Shown here in pieces: positions 36,943-45,979 of a DNA stretch of 64,000 bases. Origin of the DNA: DATJHM01 sp963777355 (GTDB lineage: Bacteria; Chloroflexota; Ktedonobacteria; Ktedonobacterales; Ktedonobacteraceae); contig CAVZQK010000001.1 in the NCBI GenBank assembly GCA_963777355.1, positions 558,001 through 622,000 of the forward strand, written 5' to 3'. A program made the position numbers and the translations under genes. The notes beneath the pieces are model-generated. The model did not search any database. It had not been told where the DNA came from and saw only the letters and a program-made list of their open reading frames with translations. The stretch's first letter is position 1, and each line of letters starts with the position of its first letter.

Positions 36943-38223
36943 TTATCGCTCGAAATAATAGGTAGAGACCGGCTTGTCCCCGTCCGCCTCGCCGAGCGAT
37001 TCTCTCCCCCTGCTTTTCAGATTGGCTGGCAAAAGTGTTGCATAGGCACGCAAAAGACTCTCTTTTGTCCGCTCCCAACATAACTCTTCGACGATTCGCT
37101 GCCGTCCTCTCTGTCCCATCTGTGCCCGTAGCTCCTCGTTCTCCAGAAACTGTTCAATGCAGTCGGCAAAGGCAGAAGTGTTCGTCGATGGCGCATAGAG
37201 GGCCGCGTCCTGAGCCGAGTAGCGTGTTTCGGGCAGGTCAAAGGCGACAATTGGCTTGCCCATTGCCATGTATTCCATCGTTTTTAACATCGTACATCGG
37301 TCATTGAGTTCGTTTGAGGGATCAGGACAGAGACCGATATCTGCGCTATTTAAATAGCGCATCAGCTCAGTCTGTCCTACCCAGCCAGTGAAGGTGACAT
37401 AGTTGTCCAGGTCTAAGGCATGAGCCATCTCCAGAAGTGCAGGTTGTCGCTCTCCATCGCCTAAAAGTACGAGGCTAATATCCTGGTGCTGGCGTTTGTA
37501 GACTAACTCTTGCATTGCCTTTAAGACGTATTCAATACCATCTTGTGCACCCATGACCCCAACATAGAGCAGGAGATAGCGCCGACCCTGTTTGAGCGTG
37601 GATTCTGCCTCACCAGGAAGATAACGAGCCAGTTCTGGACCACTGCGTACAACAAAGACTGTGTGCGGCGCTCGTCTTCCGCGTGTAATTGCCAGGCGTT
37701 TCTGTGATTCGTTTGTGGTAATAACCAGGTGGGCGCTCCAATAGGAGCAACGCTCTAGCCCTAGCATAAGCTGGTAGAGAAGTTTCTGCTTGGGAAATTT
37801 TATCTGTACGATCTCTGGTGCCAGATCATGCTGGTCAAAGATATATTTTTTGCCAAAGAGGCGATAGAACAGGCCGATGAGAAAAAACAGGTCTGGTGGA
37901 TTTGCCGCGTGAATAATATCAATGCCGTGGCGCTGCCAGACGCGTAGACTGTAGAAAAATGTCTGGATGACTGCCTGTAGATATTCTCGTACATAGCTAA
38001 AGGCATGTTCTGTTGTAGGGCTGAGTCGATAACGATAAATAAAAATCCCATCGATGCATGTCTCCCTTTCCTGGTCTCGCGTCGTGCCTTGAGGGCAGAT
38101 GACGCAGACGCGAAAGCCTGCTGTATGGAGCTCTCTGGCTTCGCGCCAGACGCGCGGATCTGCGGGGACGGAAAGGTTTTCAACAAGCATCAGTACGGTA
38201 TAGCTGCGTTTAGTTGCTACCAT
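36943..38223 (-). CDS. Glycosyltransferase family 4 protein
   Basis: The 426-residue enzyme transfers a sugar from a nucleotide donor during exopolysaccharide assembly. It has the GT-B layout: an N-terminal acceptor domain (VLMLVENLSVPADPRVWREARELHTAGF, FDQHDLAPEIVQIKFPKQ) and a C-terminal donor domain (YVGVMGAQDGIEYVLKAM, LVLLGDG, VTFTGWVGQTELMRYLNSADIGLCPDPSNELND, KTMEYMAMGKPIVAFDLPETRY). ATG 38223 (VATKRSYTVLML) is chosen; an upstream in-frame ATG at 38298 would overlap asnB. Its gene follows asnB after 22 bases. Confidence 0.9.
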   Translation of the reverse strand: MVATKRSYTVLMLVENLSVPADPRVWREARELHTAGFRVCVICPQGTTRDQERETCIDGIFIYRYRLSPTTEHAFSYVREYLQAVIQTFFYSLRVWQRHGIDIIHAANPPDLFFLIGLFYRLFGKKYIFDQHDLAPEIVQIKFPKQKLLYQLMLGLERCSYWSAHLVITTNESQKRLAITRGRRAPHTVFVVRSGPELARYLPGEAESTLKQGRRYLLLYVGVMGAQDGIEYVLKAMQELVYKRQHQDISLVLLGDGERQPALLEMAHALDLDNYVTFTGWVGQTELMRYLNSADIGLCPDPSNELNDRCTMLKTMEYMAMGKPIVAFDLPETRYSAQDAALYAPSTNTSAFADCIEQFLENEELRAQMGQRGRQRIVEELCWERTKESLLRAYATLLPANLKSRGRESLGEADGDKPVSTYYFER

Positions 38224-38245
38224 GAATTCTTTGTTCCGCTCTCTC

Positions 38246-40204
38246 TTAAAGATGACGTTGAAGCAGGCTTTCTGGCTGGAATTTCTGCTCCTGTTCAAGT
38301 AATTCTTCTACTGATTCTTGCGGTTTTGCCAGATGGGGTGGATCGATGAAAACGCGGAACCAGAGCTCCAGGCTGGCAAGGGTGAAGAGCTGAGCCTGAT
38401 AGTTTGTTTTCCCCTCAAGATGCTCACGGAGCATCTGCGCTATACATTGCGTATTAAAATATCCCCGTTCGCGTAAACGTTCAGAGAGCAATAGGCGCGT
38501 AATCAGGCCTCGCTGCCCCTCGCGAAACCAGATTCCGGTTGGAACGTTAAATCCCATTTTCTTGCGCCTGAGAATTGGCTCCGGCAAGATGTCTGCGAAT
38601 GCGCGTTTCAAGAGATATTTGGTTTGAAATCCTTTGGTTTTAAGCCGTGAAGGTATCCTCGCGGCATATTCGATCAGGTGCTCATCTAGCAATGGAATAC
38701 GCGCCTCTAGCGAGGCCGCCATCGTCATTTTATCCCCTTTCATCAGGAGATTATCCGGCAACCAGATTTTCGTATCCAGGTACAACATGGCTAAAAGATC
38801 GTCGTGTGGTTGCCCATGTGCTAGCCAGGCGCGAAAGGTATGGCTACTATCCATGTCGATCTGTTTTTGTACGGTGGGCATCAGTAGCTCAGCTTTCAGA
38901 GACGTGTGGAAGATGCCAAACCAGTGTAGCCAGCGTTCAGGCGCATCCTGCGAAAGGGTTCTTGCGGCCATTTTTACTTTGCGCATACTATAGGGGAGCT
39001 GTTCCAGCAGCGGCTGAACCATACGTTCACGGACGCTGTGTGGAAGAAGATGGTAGTATTTTGCCAGGCCATCAAAGACATATTTGGGATATCCGGCAAA
39101 GAGCTCGTCGCCGCCCTCACCCGAAAGTATAACTTTGACATACTGACGAGCCATACGCGAGATCAGATAGACTCCCAGATCAGAAGGCTCGCTGACGGGT
39201 TCGTCGCGGTGCCAGGTGAGCAAGGGCCAGTAGTGGGCCAGATCAGACGCTTGCACTACTAGCTCATGGTGCTCTGTCCCAAAGCGTGTTGCCGCCAGCC
39301 GCGCATAGGGCAGCTCGCTGTAGTCTGGATGATCAAAGCCTACTGCGAATGTGTGTATTTTCTGCTCACTCAACTGGCTCATGACTCCGGTGATAATACT
39401 GGAATCGACTCCCCCGCTGAGAAAAGCCCCGACAGGCACATCTGCAATCATGCGCTCCTCAACGGCACGCCGCACGTGTTGTCGTATACCGCTGAGATAG
39501 ACCGATTCTGGATAGGAAGTCGTCTGGTCAAAGCGGACGTCCCAATAACACTCTTCACGTTGGGTATCGGGTTCACAAAGCAGCCAGTGCCCCGGCAATA
39601 TTTTGTAGATAGAGGTGAAAAGGGTGGCTGGCCCAGGCACATAGCGTACGCTAAGAAAATCGCCCAGCGCCTGAAGGTCTACCTCTCGTTTGATCTCCGG
39701 ATGTTGCAGTAGCGCTTTAATTTCTGATGCAAAGAGCAGTTTTCCACTAGCAAAGCTGTAATAGAGCGGCTTTTTGCCTGCTCTATCACGTGCGAGCAGC
39801 AGGCGCTGCCGCGTTTCATCCCAGAGGGCAATGCCAAACATGCCGTGCAGATGCGCAATTGCCTCTACCCCATACTCTTCATACGCGTGAATAATCGTCT
39901 CGGTATCGCTCTGCGTGCGAAATTGATGTCCCTTCTGTTGTAGTTCTGTACGCAGAAGAATATAGTTCCAGATCTCGCCATTCAAGACCACCCAGATGTT
40001 ACCTTCTTCATTGCTCATGGGTTGATGACCCCCTGAGAGGTCAATAATGCTCAGACGCGTAAAGCCCAGGCCGATTGGCCCATGAATATAGCTTCCTCTA
40101 TCGTCTGGACCACGATGGTCGAGACTATTAACCATCTGTTCGATCAGGTGTGGGTCGACAGGTAGCTGACTTTGTCTGTGATACACTCCACAAATTCCAC
40201 ACAT
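38246..40204 (-). CDS. asnB: Asparagine synthetase, glutamine-hydrolysing
   Basis: AsnB makes asparagine from aspartate, ATP and glutamine. In exopolysaccharide clusters such enzymes often amidate uronic acids. The 652 residues begin MCGICGVYHR with the nucleophilic Cys2 of the class II amidotransferase domain (about 2-195). RGPDDRG, VVLNGEIWNY and DTETIIHAYEEYG follow. The synthetase domain has the PP-loop SGGVDSS near residue 262 and GEGGDELFAGYPKYVFDG. An upstream palindrome and hairpin lie between it and the nucleotide-sugar dehydrogenase. The neighbours favour a polysaccharide role, which is inference. Confidence 0.92.
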   Translation of the reverse strand: MCGICGVYHRQSQLPVDPHLIEQMVNSLDHRGPDDRGSYIHGPIGLGFTRLSIIDLSGGHQPMSNEEGNIWVVLNGEIWNYILLRTELQQKGHQFRTQSDTETIIHAYEEYGVEAIAHLHGMFGIALWDETRQRLLLARDRAGKKPLYYSFASGKLLFASEIKALLQHPEIKREVDLQALGDFLSVRYVPGPATLFTSIYKILPGHWLLCEPDTQREECYWDVRFDQTTSYPESVYLSGIRQHVRRAVEERMIADVPVGAFLSGGVDSSIITGVMSQLSEQKIHTFAVGFDHPDYSELPYARLAATRFGTEHHELVVQASDLAHYWPLLTWHRDEPVSEPSDLGVYLISRMARQYVKVILSGEGGDELFAGYPKYVFDGLAKYYHLLPHSVRERMVQPLLEQLPYSMRKVKMAARTLSQDAPERWLHWFGIFHTSLKAELLMPTVQKQIDMDSSHTFRAWLAHGQPHDDLLAMLYLDTKIWLPDNLLMKGDKMTMAASLEARIPLLDEHLIEYAARIPSRLKTKGFQTKYLLKRAFADILPEPILRRKKMGFNVPTGIWFREGQRGLITRLLLSERLRERGYFNTQCIAQMLREHLEGKTNYQAQLFTLASLELWFRVFIDPPHLAKPQESVEELLEQEQKFQPESLLQRHL

Positions 40205-40237
40205 TGTATCTCTTCCCTCATCTTTGTTGTTTTTCGC

Positions 40238-40260
40238 TGAAATAGGTCTGACCTATTTCA
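40238..40260. promoter_or_regulatory. Perfect 23-bp palindrome upstream of asnB
   Basis: TGAAATAGGTC, one central T, then GACCTATTTCA. It lies 34 bases before the asnB start. It has the size and symmetry of a repressor operator, though as RNA it would also form a tight hairpin. Confidence 0.5.
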
Positions 40261-40263
40261 AAT

Positions 40264-40292
40264 AAGGATGCACTGATTGCCAGTGCATCCTT
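40264..40292 (-). terminator. Strong hairpin between nucleotide-sugar dehydrogenase and asnB
   Basis: AAGGATGCACTG pairs perfectly with CAGTGCATCCTT around a 5-base loop. Read on the minus strand it is followed by ATTTG only, so it may terminate poorly. Confidence 0.5.
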
Positions 40293-40311
40293 GCTGCCTC
40301 TCCGCTTGACC

Positions 40312-40393
40312 TTTTCGTTTTTCCTGTTGTAAAATCCTCTTCAGAGGCGGCAGGAGCTGTCTCCTTTCTAGACCCGTTTGAGGGTACTGAAAT
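40312..40393 (-). ncRNA. Conserved 82-base intergenic element, copy A
   Basis: It is nearly identical to 55995-56076 read on the other strand, with about six differences plus small compensating gaps. Conserved parts include AGTACCCTCAAACGGG, GCTCCTGCCGC and TTTTACAACAGGAAAA. Both copies start within about 50 bases of an upstream stop codon and run in the direction of the flanking genes. Short alternative hairpins are possible in each. Structured RNA or small mobile repeat are both open. Confidence 0.5.
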
Positions 40394-40397
40394 GAAG

Positions 40398-41699
40398 CTA
40401 GAGGGTAATGATCTTATCGTCCTGCTCGTTCCTCGTCATATTCCTGGTATCAACAATGCTGCGGGCTTCCTGCACAATCCAGGCGGTATCATAGTAGCTG
40501 TGATCTGTGACGATCACAACACAATCTGCCGCCTGGAGCAGACCACTGCTCAGGGATTGTGATTGCAGTGTGCGATCCTGCAAGGTAAGCGTGGGTACGT
40601 ACTCATCGTTGTAGAGCACGACGACTTTCCGCTCTAGCAGCTCTTGAATGATATCCAGCGCTGGCGATTCGCGCACATCACTGACATTGGACTTATACGC
40701 TACTCCCAGAATCAGGACGGTGGCGCTGTTAAAGCTGCGCCGCTGCTCGTTCAGGGCATAACTGATTTTTTCAATCACATAATGGGGCATACTACTGTTA
40801 ATTTCTGCCGCAAGTTGAATAAAACGTGCGTTATAGTCAAGCGTTTTCAGTTTCCAGGAGAGATAATGCGGGTCAACTGGAATACAGTGACCCCCAAGTC
40901 CTGGACCGGGTAGGAAGCGCATGAAACCGAAAGGCTTGGTTGCAGCGGCGTCTATGACTTCCCAGACGTTGATTTTCAGTTTTTCGCACATAATTGCAAT
41001 CTCATTGACCAGGCCAATATTCACTGCGCGGAAAGTGTTTTCTAGCAGCTTGGTCATCTCGGCGACACGCGCGGAAGAGGCTGGCACGATGTTTTCAATT
41101 GCCGCACCATAATAGGCCTGCGCCAGCTCTGTACAATCTGCTGTAATACCTCCTACGACCTTTGGCGTGTTATGCGTATCAAATTGTGTGTTTCCTGGAT
41201 CTATGCGTTCGGGCGAAAAAGCGAGAAAGAAGTCTTTCCCAACCTGGAGACCCGTTGCGGCTAGTTCCGGTAAGACGATTTCATCTGTGGTTCCAGGATA
41301 GGTTGTACTCTCTAGAATGACGAGCTGCCCCGGATGTAGGTGCTCGCGCACTTTCTGGGTCGCGGCAAGGATGTAAGAAATATCTGGGTCACGCGTTTTT
41401 CTCAGAGGCGTGGGTACACAGATACTTACTGCATCTATTTCATCCAATGCGGCAAAATCACTGGTAAATTTCAAACGTCCGGCCTCCAGAAGTCGTTGGA
41501 GGGTCGCGCTGCCGATATCGGAGATATAGCTTTCACCCTTATTGGCTAGCTCTATTTTCTGCTGGTCCAGGTCGATACCTGTAACGTGAAAGCCTTGTTC
41601 TGCAAATGTCGTTGCCAGTGGTAATCCCACATAGCCAAGTCCGATAACTGCAACGCGTAAGCTGCGTGAGGAGATCTTCTCCAGCAGTAATCGTTTCAT
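40398..41699 (-). CDS. UDP-sugar 6-dehydrogenase, WbpA-like (UDP-GlcNAc dehydrogenase type)
   Basis: The enzyme oxidises C6 of a UDP-hexose twice with NAD to give the uronic acid. The protein has 433 residues: VAVIGLGYVGLPLATTFAEQGF (NAD loop), VSICVPTPLRKTRDPD, LESTTYPGTTDE, AFSPERIDPGN and the catalytic Cys in GPGLGGHCIPVDPHYLSWK (about C272). The C-terminus has LGVAYKSNVSDVRESPAL. The ERIDPGN and SWK patterns are those of the WbpA/Cap5L group that acts on N-acetyl sugars. GGGAGG precedes ATG 41699. With the genes at 25.9-28.2 kb it suggests a UDP-GlcNAc3NA pathway. Confidence 0.88.
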   Translation of the reverse strand: MKRLLLEKISSRSLRVAVIGLGYVGLPLATTFAEQGFHVTGIDLDQQKIELANKGESYISDIGSATLQRLLEAGRLKFTSDFAALDEIDAVSICVPTPLRKTRDPDISYILAATQKVREHLHPGQLVILESTTYPGTTDEIVLPELAATGLQVGKDFFLAFSPERIDPGNTQFDTHNTPKVVGGITADCTELAQAYYGAAIENIVPASSARVAEMTKLLENTFRAVNIGLVNEIAIMCEKLKINVWEVIDAAATKPFGFMRFLPGPGLGGHCIPVDPHYLSWKLKTLDYNARFIQLAAEINSSMPHYVIEKISYALNEQRRSFNSATVLILGVAYKSNVSDVRESPALDIIQELLERKVVVLYNDEYVPTLTLQDRTLQSQSLSSGLLQAADCVVIVTDHSYYDTAWIVQEARSIVDTRNMTRNEQDDKIITL

Positions 41700-42164
41700 G
41701 TCTGCCTCCCTGGCGCTACTGGAATCTGCTCTCGCTCCATCCTTACGCTGAAGGTGAGAAGCTGATGCAGTTTCCAGAATAAGTTGTCATACAATACCGC
41801 TCTTCAAGCTATCGAGAAACGGTGCTTAGCATCTTCCCGCGATCTTCTTCAAGAACAGCTTCTATTATCATTGTCACATTCCATGCAAAATCACGCCATT
41901 GATCGATATGTATTCGATATATAGATATATATTGTGTTTTCGTGACTACATATCTAATGTATACTGTGGTGTAGTAGTGAAGAAGATACCTGTTACGTGC
42001 AATATTCTTGAAAAGTAGGAGAGAAGAAGAGATTAGTTGATTGCCGGCTTATCTGCTAACTCAATGCTTTTTTGTTACGAAGCCTGCCTGGTGAGAATTG
42101 GAGCTAATTCCTCTCTTGCCTTCTCAAAAAGATGGGTGGATACTCTTCTTGAAAGGGGGAATCC
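41700..42164. other. Intergenic region between divergent operons
   Basis: No gene is visible. The central part (41900-41960) is very AT-rich with repeated ATAT steps and likely holds promoters for both directions. I could not assign definite boxes. Confidence 0.4.
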
Positions 42165-43445
42165 GTGATTCGGGCTGCGAAGGGTCAAATGCTTGCTTGT
42201 GCTGAACACTATGATGCACTGATTCTGGATGCGAAGTTGCGCCAATCTCTTGTGACGCTTCGTTCTCTGGGAAGTCGAGGTATGCGTGTGGCGGCGCTGG
42301 AATGTGTTGAGGAGATGGGGAATTCCGTCTGTCTACCCGGCTTTTCTTCGCGCTGGTGCGCACGCGCGTATAAAGCACCAGCCTATTTGCCTCAGGCGGA
42401 GCCTTTTCTCACCTATGTCCAGCAAATTTTGCTCTCCTGTGGTGCCGATGTCTTGATTGCTTCTTCGGATAGCACCCTGGCTCTGCTTCGTGAATATCGC
42501 CAGGCTCTGGCTGCCCATGTCAGGATCGCTCTGGCAAAAGAAGAGGCCCTGGCTATTGCTTGTAATAAAGAGCAAACGCTCCATCTGGCGGAGCGTCTGG
42601 GTCTCAATATACCAAAGACTGTACTGGTGCATGATTCGCAAGATGTTGCCGTTGCGGTGCATGAGCTCGGTCTGCCTGCGGTTGTCAAACCTTCCGAGAC
42701 CTGGGGCTGGGATGCAGAACAGCAACAGGGGAGTCGCCTGCTCTGTTTTCTGGTGACAACCCTGGCTGAAGCTCAGAGTGCCGTTGCGCAACTGACACGT
42801 TTTGGCGGAACAGTTCTCTTCCAGCGCTATCTCTCCGGACGGCGAGAAGCGATCAGCTTTTTGTATGCCGATAAGACTTTTTATGCCCGCTTTGCCCAAT
42901 GGGCCAGGCGCACGCAGCCACCTCTGGGCGGAACCTCTGTGCTCAGACAGAGCATTCTTTTACCTCCGGATATCACTGAACAGGCGGAGTGTCTGGTGCG
43001 GGCTATGGATTTGGAAGGATATTCTGAGGTTGAGTTTCGCCGCGATGCTTCTGGTAAGCCTTTTTTGATGGAGGTGAATCCCCGGCTTTCTGCTTCGGTG
43101 GAAGTAGCTGTCCGGGCTGGCGTCGATTTTCCGTACCTGCTCTATCAATGGGCGCGTGGCGATCAGCTCGCATCTGTCAAGACCTATCGCGCTGGTGTCT
43201 GGATGCGCTATCTTGGAGGCGATATCGTGACGTTGACGCAAATGATTGCTCAACAGGGAAGACCGGGGGTGCCATCGCTTCCCAGGATCTTCTATGATTT
43301 TTTCTCGGCTTTTTTTCTCCCATCTGGCTATGATTACCTGGATTGGCGAGATCCCATTCCAGCCTTGACCGCGATGCAGGCTTTTGCCGAGCGTATGCGT
43401 TGTCGTCTACAAACGAGTATCTCTTCGAGGAGGGTGTGGTTGTGA
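42165..43445 (+). CDS. ATP-grasp family ligase
   Basis: ATP-grasp enzymes join a carboxylate to an amine or thiol through an acyl phosphate. The 426-residue chain has an N-terminal preATP-grasp region (ALILDAKLRQSLVTLRSLGSRGMRVAALE). The ATP-binding domain follows with NKEQTLHLAERLGLNIPKTVLV, GLPAVVKPSETWGW and VLFQRYLSGRREAISF. The Mg-binding end is YSEVEFRRDASGKPFLMEVNPRLSASVEVAVRAGVDFP, with Glu and the NPR Asn. It starts with GTG after GGGGG. Its stop overlaps the next start (GTGA), so the two are translationally coupled. The substrate is unknown. Confidence 0.88.
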   Translation: MIRAAKGQMLACAEHYDALILDAKLRQSLVTLRSLGSRGMRVAALECVEEMGNSVCLPGFSSRWCARAYKAPAYLPQAEPFLTYVQQILLSCGADVLIASSDSTLALLREYRQALAAHVRIALAKEEALAIACNKEQTLHLAERLGLNIPKTVLVHDSQDVAVAVHELGLPAVVKPSETWGWDAEQQQGSRLLCFLVTTLAEAQSAVAQLTRFGGTVLFQRYLSGRREAISFLYADKTFYARFAQWARRTQPPLGGTSVLRQSILLPPDITEQAECLVRAMDLEGYSEVEFRRDASGKPFLMEVNPRLSASVEVAVRAGVDFPYLLYQWARGDQLASVKTYRAGVWMRYLGGDIVTLTQMIAQQGRPGVPSLPRIFYDFFSAFFLPSGYDYLDWRDPIPALTAMQAFAERMRCRLQTSISSRRVWL

Positions 43446-44671
43446 GTGTTTCCCAGGATATTCAGAAGGTACAGAAGGCCTTATCTGTGACACTGTATGA
43501 TGTGGTAGTGGTAGGCGCAGGCCCCTATGGTCTGTCTGCGGCAGCTCATTTGTTGGCGCAGGGTCTGAAGGTCGCTGTTTTTGGCAAGCCGCTCCACTTC
43601 TGGAAAAGGCATATGCCTCAGGGGATGCTGCTGCGTTCTTACTGGTGGGCCTCTAATCTCTCTGATCCTGAAGGCCATTATAGCTTTTCCCGTTATTTTC
43701 ATATGTTGGGTATGGATGGCTTCAATCCTTTACCCGTTGAAATGTTTATTGAGTACGGGATGTGGTTTCAGAAACAGGTTGTTCCAGACCTGGATGAAAC
43801 GTATGTGAGCTCGATTGAACGCAAAGAAGAGTTTTTTGTGTTGACTCTGGCCGATGGGCGCGTTGTGTTAGCACACTCTGTCGTTATGGCTCCTGGTCTG
43901 CGCTATTATGCTTATTATCCTCACCAATATCGTTGTTTACCGCCATCTCTGCTTTCTCATTCCTCCATGCATCATGGGCTTTCATCTTTTTCGGACCAGC
44001 GGGTGGCTGTGATCGGTGGTGGCCAGGCTGCTCTAGAGACGGCTGCGCTGTTGTATGAATCAGGTGCCTCTGTTGAACTGGTCTCTCGTCAGGCTATCCA
44101 CTGGCTTACTCCTGTAAATACCAGTACGCCTCAATTCTTAAGAGAGCTACGCGCACCGAAGGCTGGTATGGGTTGTGGCTGGCTCAATTTGTTGCTAGAA
44201 AAATATCCTTATCTCTTTTATCGCTTGCCACGCAATACACGTGACTATGTGCTTATGACACGGCATGGCCCTGCCGGTTCTCATTGGTTGAGAACGCGCA
44301 TTATGAATCGTATTGTGTTACACGAACATGCTCATGTCGAAAGTGTCACTCCCATAAATAACCGGGCTCAATTGCTTCTCTCGCATGGGAAGACACTAGA
44401 GGTGGACCATATCGTTTTGGGTACTGGTTATCATACTGATATTCGACGTTTGCCGATGCTTCATCCATCCTTGCTGGCGTCCATACAAACGTATAAGGAT
44501 TCTCCTCTCCTCAACTCACATTTTGAATCGAATATCCCCGGACTGTTTTTTATTGGATATACGGCAACGCGAAGTTTTGGCCCCTTCTACCGCTTTGTGA
44601 TTGGTGATGAAGCTGCGGCCAGGCGGGTGTCACAGGCGGTTGCTCACTATCTTGTGCATTTTCGCTCATAA
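43442..44671 (+). CDS. FAD-dependent oxidoreductase (SidA/lysine hydroxylase-like)
   Basis: The chain of about 409 residues has the FAD loop VVVVGAGPYGLSAAAHLLAQGLKVAVFGK and an aromatic substrate region FWKRHMPQGMLLRSYWW. The second, NAD(P)-type loop is VAVIGGGQAALETAALLYESG. It ends with HIVLGTGYHTDIRRL and NIPGLFFIGY, as in flavin N-hydroxylases and related monooxygenases. GTG 43442 is chosen because GAGGAGG precedes it by about 7 bases and it overlaps the ATP-grasp stop. No substrate can be named. Confidence 0.83.
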   Translation: MSVSQDIQKVQKALSVTLYDVVVVGAGPYGLSAAAHLLAQGLKVAVFGKPLHFWKRHMPQGMLLRSYWWASNLSDPEGHYSFSRYFHMLGMDGFNPLPVEMFIEYGMWFQKQVVPDLDETYVSSIERKEEFFVLTLADGRVVLAHSVVMAPGLRYYAYYPHQYRCLPPSLLSHSSMHHGLSSFSDQRVAVIGGGQAALETAALLYESGASVELVSRQAIHWLTPVNTSTPQFLRELRAPKAGMGCGWLNLLLEKYPYLFYRLPRNTRDYVLMTRHGPAGSHWLRTRIMNRIVLHEHAHVESVTPINNRAQLLLSHGKTLEVDHIVLGTGYHTDIRRLPMLHPSLLASIQTYKDSPLLNSHFESNIPGLFFIGYTATRSFGPFYRFVIGDEAAARRVSQAVAHYLVHFRS

Positions 44672-44735
44672 TGCTTGCTCTTTTTGAGAGAGCATCCGGT
44701 GTGTTTTTTCTGTAAGACAGGAAACAGAATTTCTT

Positions 44736-45791
44736 ATGCGTAAATATGTTCTGCTCTGTGTTGCGGCGTGCTTTTATTATAGCGGCCTCGTCGCTTTCGC
44801 TCGTTTTTTTATCCGCTTGCGTGGAAAACGCCTGGTTATTCTCAATTATCATCAGGCTTCTGGTGGCAATCTAGAGCGGCATCTGCTCTATCTGCGCCGT
44901 TATTATCACATTCTCCCTCTGGAAAAAGCTCTGGAGGAACTCTATAGCCAATGCCCCGCCGTTTCGTCTCAGCATGATCGCCGTCCTCTTCTGGCAATAA
45001 CGTTTGATGATGGCTATTCTGATAATTATTCGTACGCCTTCCCTCTGGCCCAACGGCTACGTGTCCCGCTTACTTTTTACCTTATTCCGGGATATGTTGG
45101 CAGTGCTGGACGTTTCTGGTGGCAGGAGGGGCGACGGCTTGTGGCATCTACCCCGCTGCAAGAGGTGAGATATGATGATGCTCATTTTGATCTGCGGCAA
45201 TCTATGGGCCGGACAGCCCTTTTTGGCTTCATCGATGCCCATTTACGCTTCGCTTCCTCTGTGGCAACGCGGGAGCACTTTTTATCTCGTATTCGCCATC
45301 TGCTTGCTGTGCCTGTTCAATTAACATCAGGTGAAGCATCTTCTCTCCCTCTTACCTGGGAACAGATTCAGGAGATGGATCGGAGTGGTTGGATCTCGTT
45401 TGGCGCTCATACGATGAATCATCCCATCCTATCGTGTTTATCAGAGCAGGATGAGCTAGATTATGAAGTTCAGGGCTGCCGCACTGCTCTGGAGCAGCGC
45501 CTGGGTCATTCTGTTGCTTCGTTCGCCTATCCTGTGGGACAGTGGCAGCATATCGACACTCGCGCTTTGTATGCTGTCCAGCAGGCGGGCTATCGTTGGG
45601 CGTTGACGACCAGCTATGGCATCAATACGCCGCAGGATTCTCCTTTTCAACTCAAACGTATTGAAGCTGATATCAATCAGCATTGGCTAATCGTTGCAGT
45701 GGAGGCCGCTGGCCTCTGGGGCTTTTTCTCGCGCCTGCGCTGGCACCCTTTTATTCGTCAGTACTTTACTGATGCCCCCAGCTCAAGATAG
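44736..45791 (+). CDS. Polysaccharide deacetylase (NodB-like) with N-terminal membrane anchor
   Basis: This metal-dependent enzyme removes N- or O-acetyl groups from sugars outside the membrane. The 351 residues start with a hydrophobic helix (YVLLCVAACFYYSGLVAFARFF). The NodB core has ILNYHQ, the catalytic ITFDDGYSDNY (about 89-99), the metal ligands SFGAHTMNHPIL (about 222-233) and FAYPVG, then WALTTSYGIN. It is the third gene of the ATP-grasp/flavoprotein cassette. A substrate among cell-surface glycans is likely. Confidence 0.88.
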   Translation: MRKYVLLCVAACFYYSGLVAFARFFIRLRGKRLVILNYHQASGGNLERHLLYLRRYYHILPLEKALEELYSQCPAVSSQHDRRPLLAITFDDGYSDNYSYAFPLAQRLRVPLTFYLIPGYVGSAGRFWWQEGRRLVASTPLQEVRYDDAHFDLRQSMGRTALFGFIDAHLRFASSVATREHFLSRIRHLLAVPVQLTSGEASSLPLTWEQIQEMDRSGWISFGAHTMNHPILSCLSEQDELDYEVQGCRTALEQRLGHSVASFAYPVGQWQHIDTRALYAVQQAGYRWALTTSYGINTPQDSPFQLKRIEADINQHWLIVAVEAAGLWGFFSRLRWHPFIRQYFTDAPSSR

Positions 45792-45839
45792 CTCTCCATT
45801 ATCATGCCAAAATCGCGATTGTGCAATTTCTCATTTTGC

Positions 45840-45869
45840 TTGACACTTTGCTCTGCTTCTCTGTATTAT
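45840..45869 (+). promoter_or_regulatory. Consensus promoter upstream of DUF4388 gene
   Basis: TTGACA, an 18-base spacer and TATTAT point to the gene at 45980. Confidence 0.7.
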
Positions 45870-45979
45870 TGGGAAAAGCAATGCAGGCTAGAAGGTCGTT
45901 AGCATAAAAGCTCGACACACGTTTTATGATCGGCAACATCTTTTCAAGGTCAGGTATGCTCGATAGAAAGTAGTAGTGT

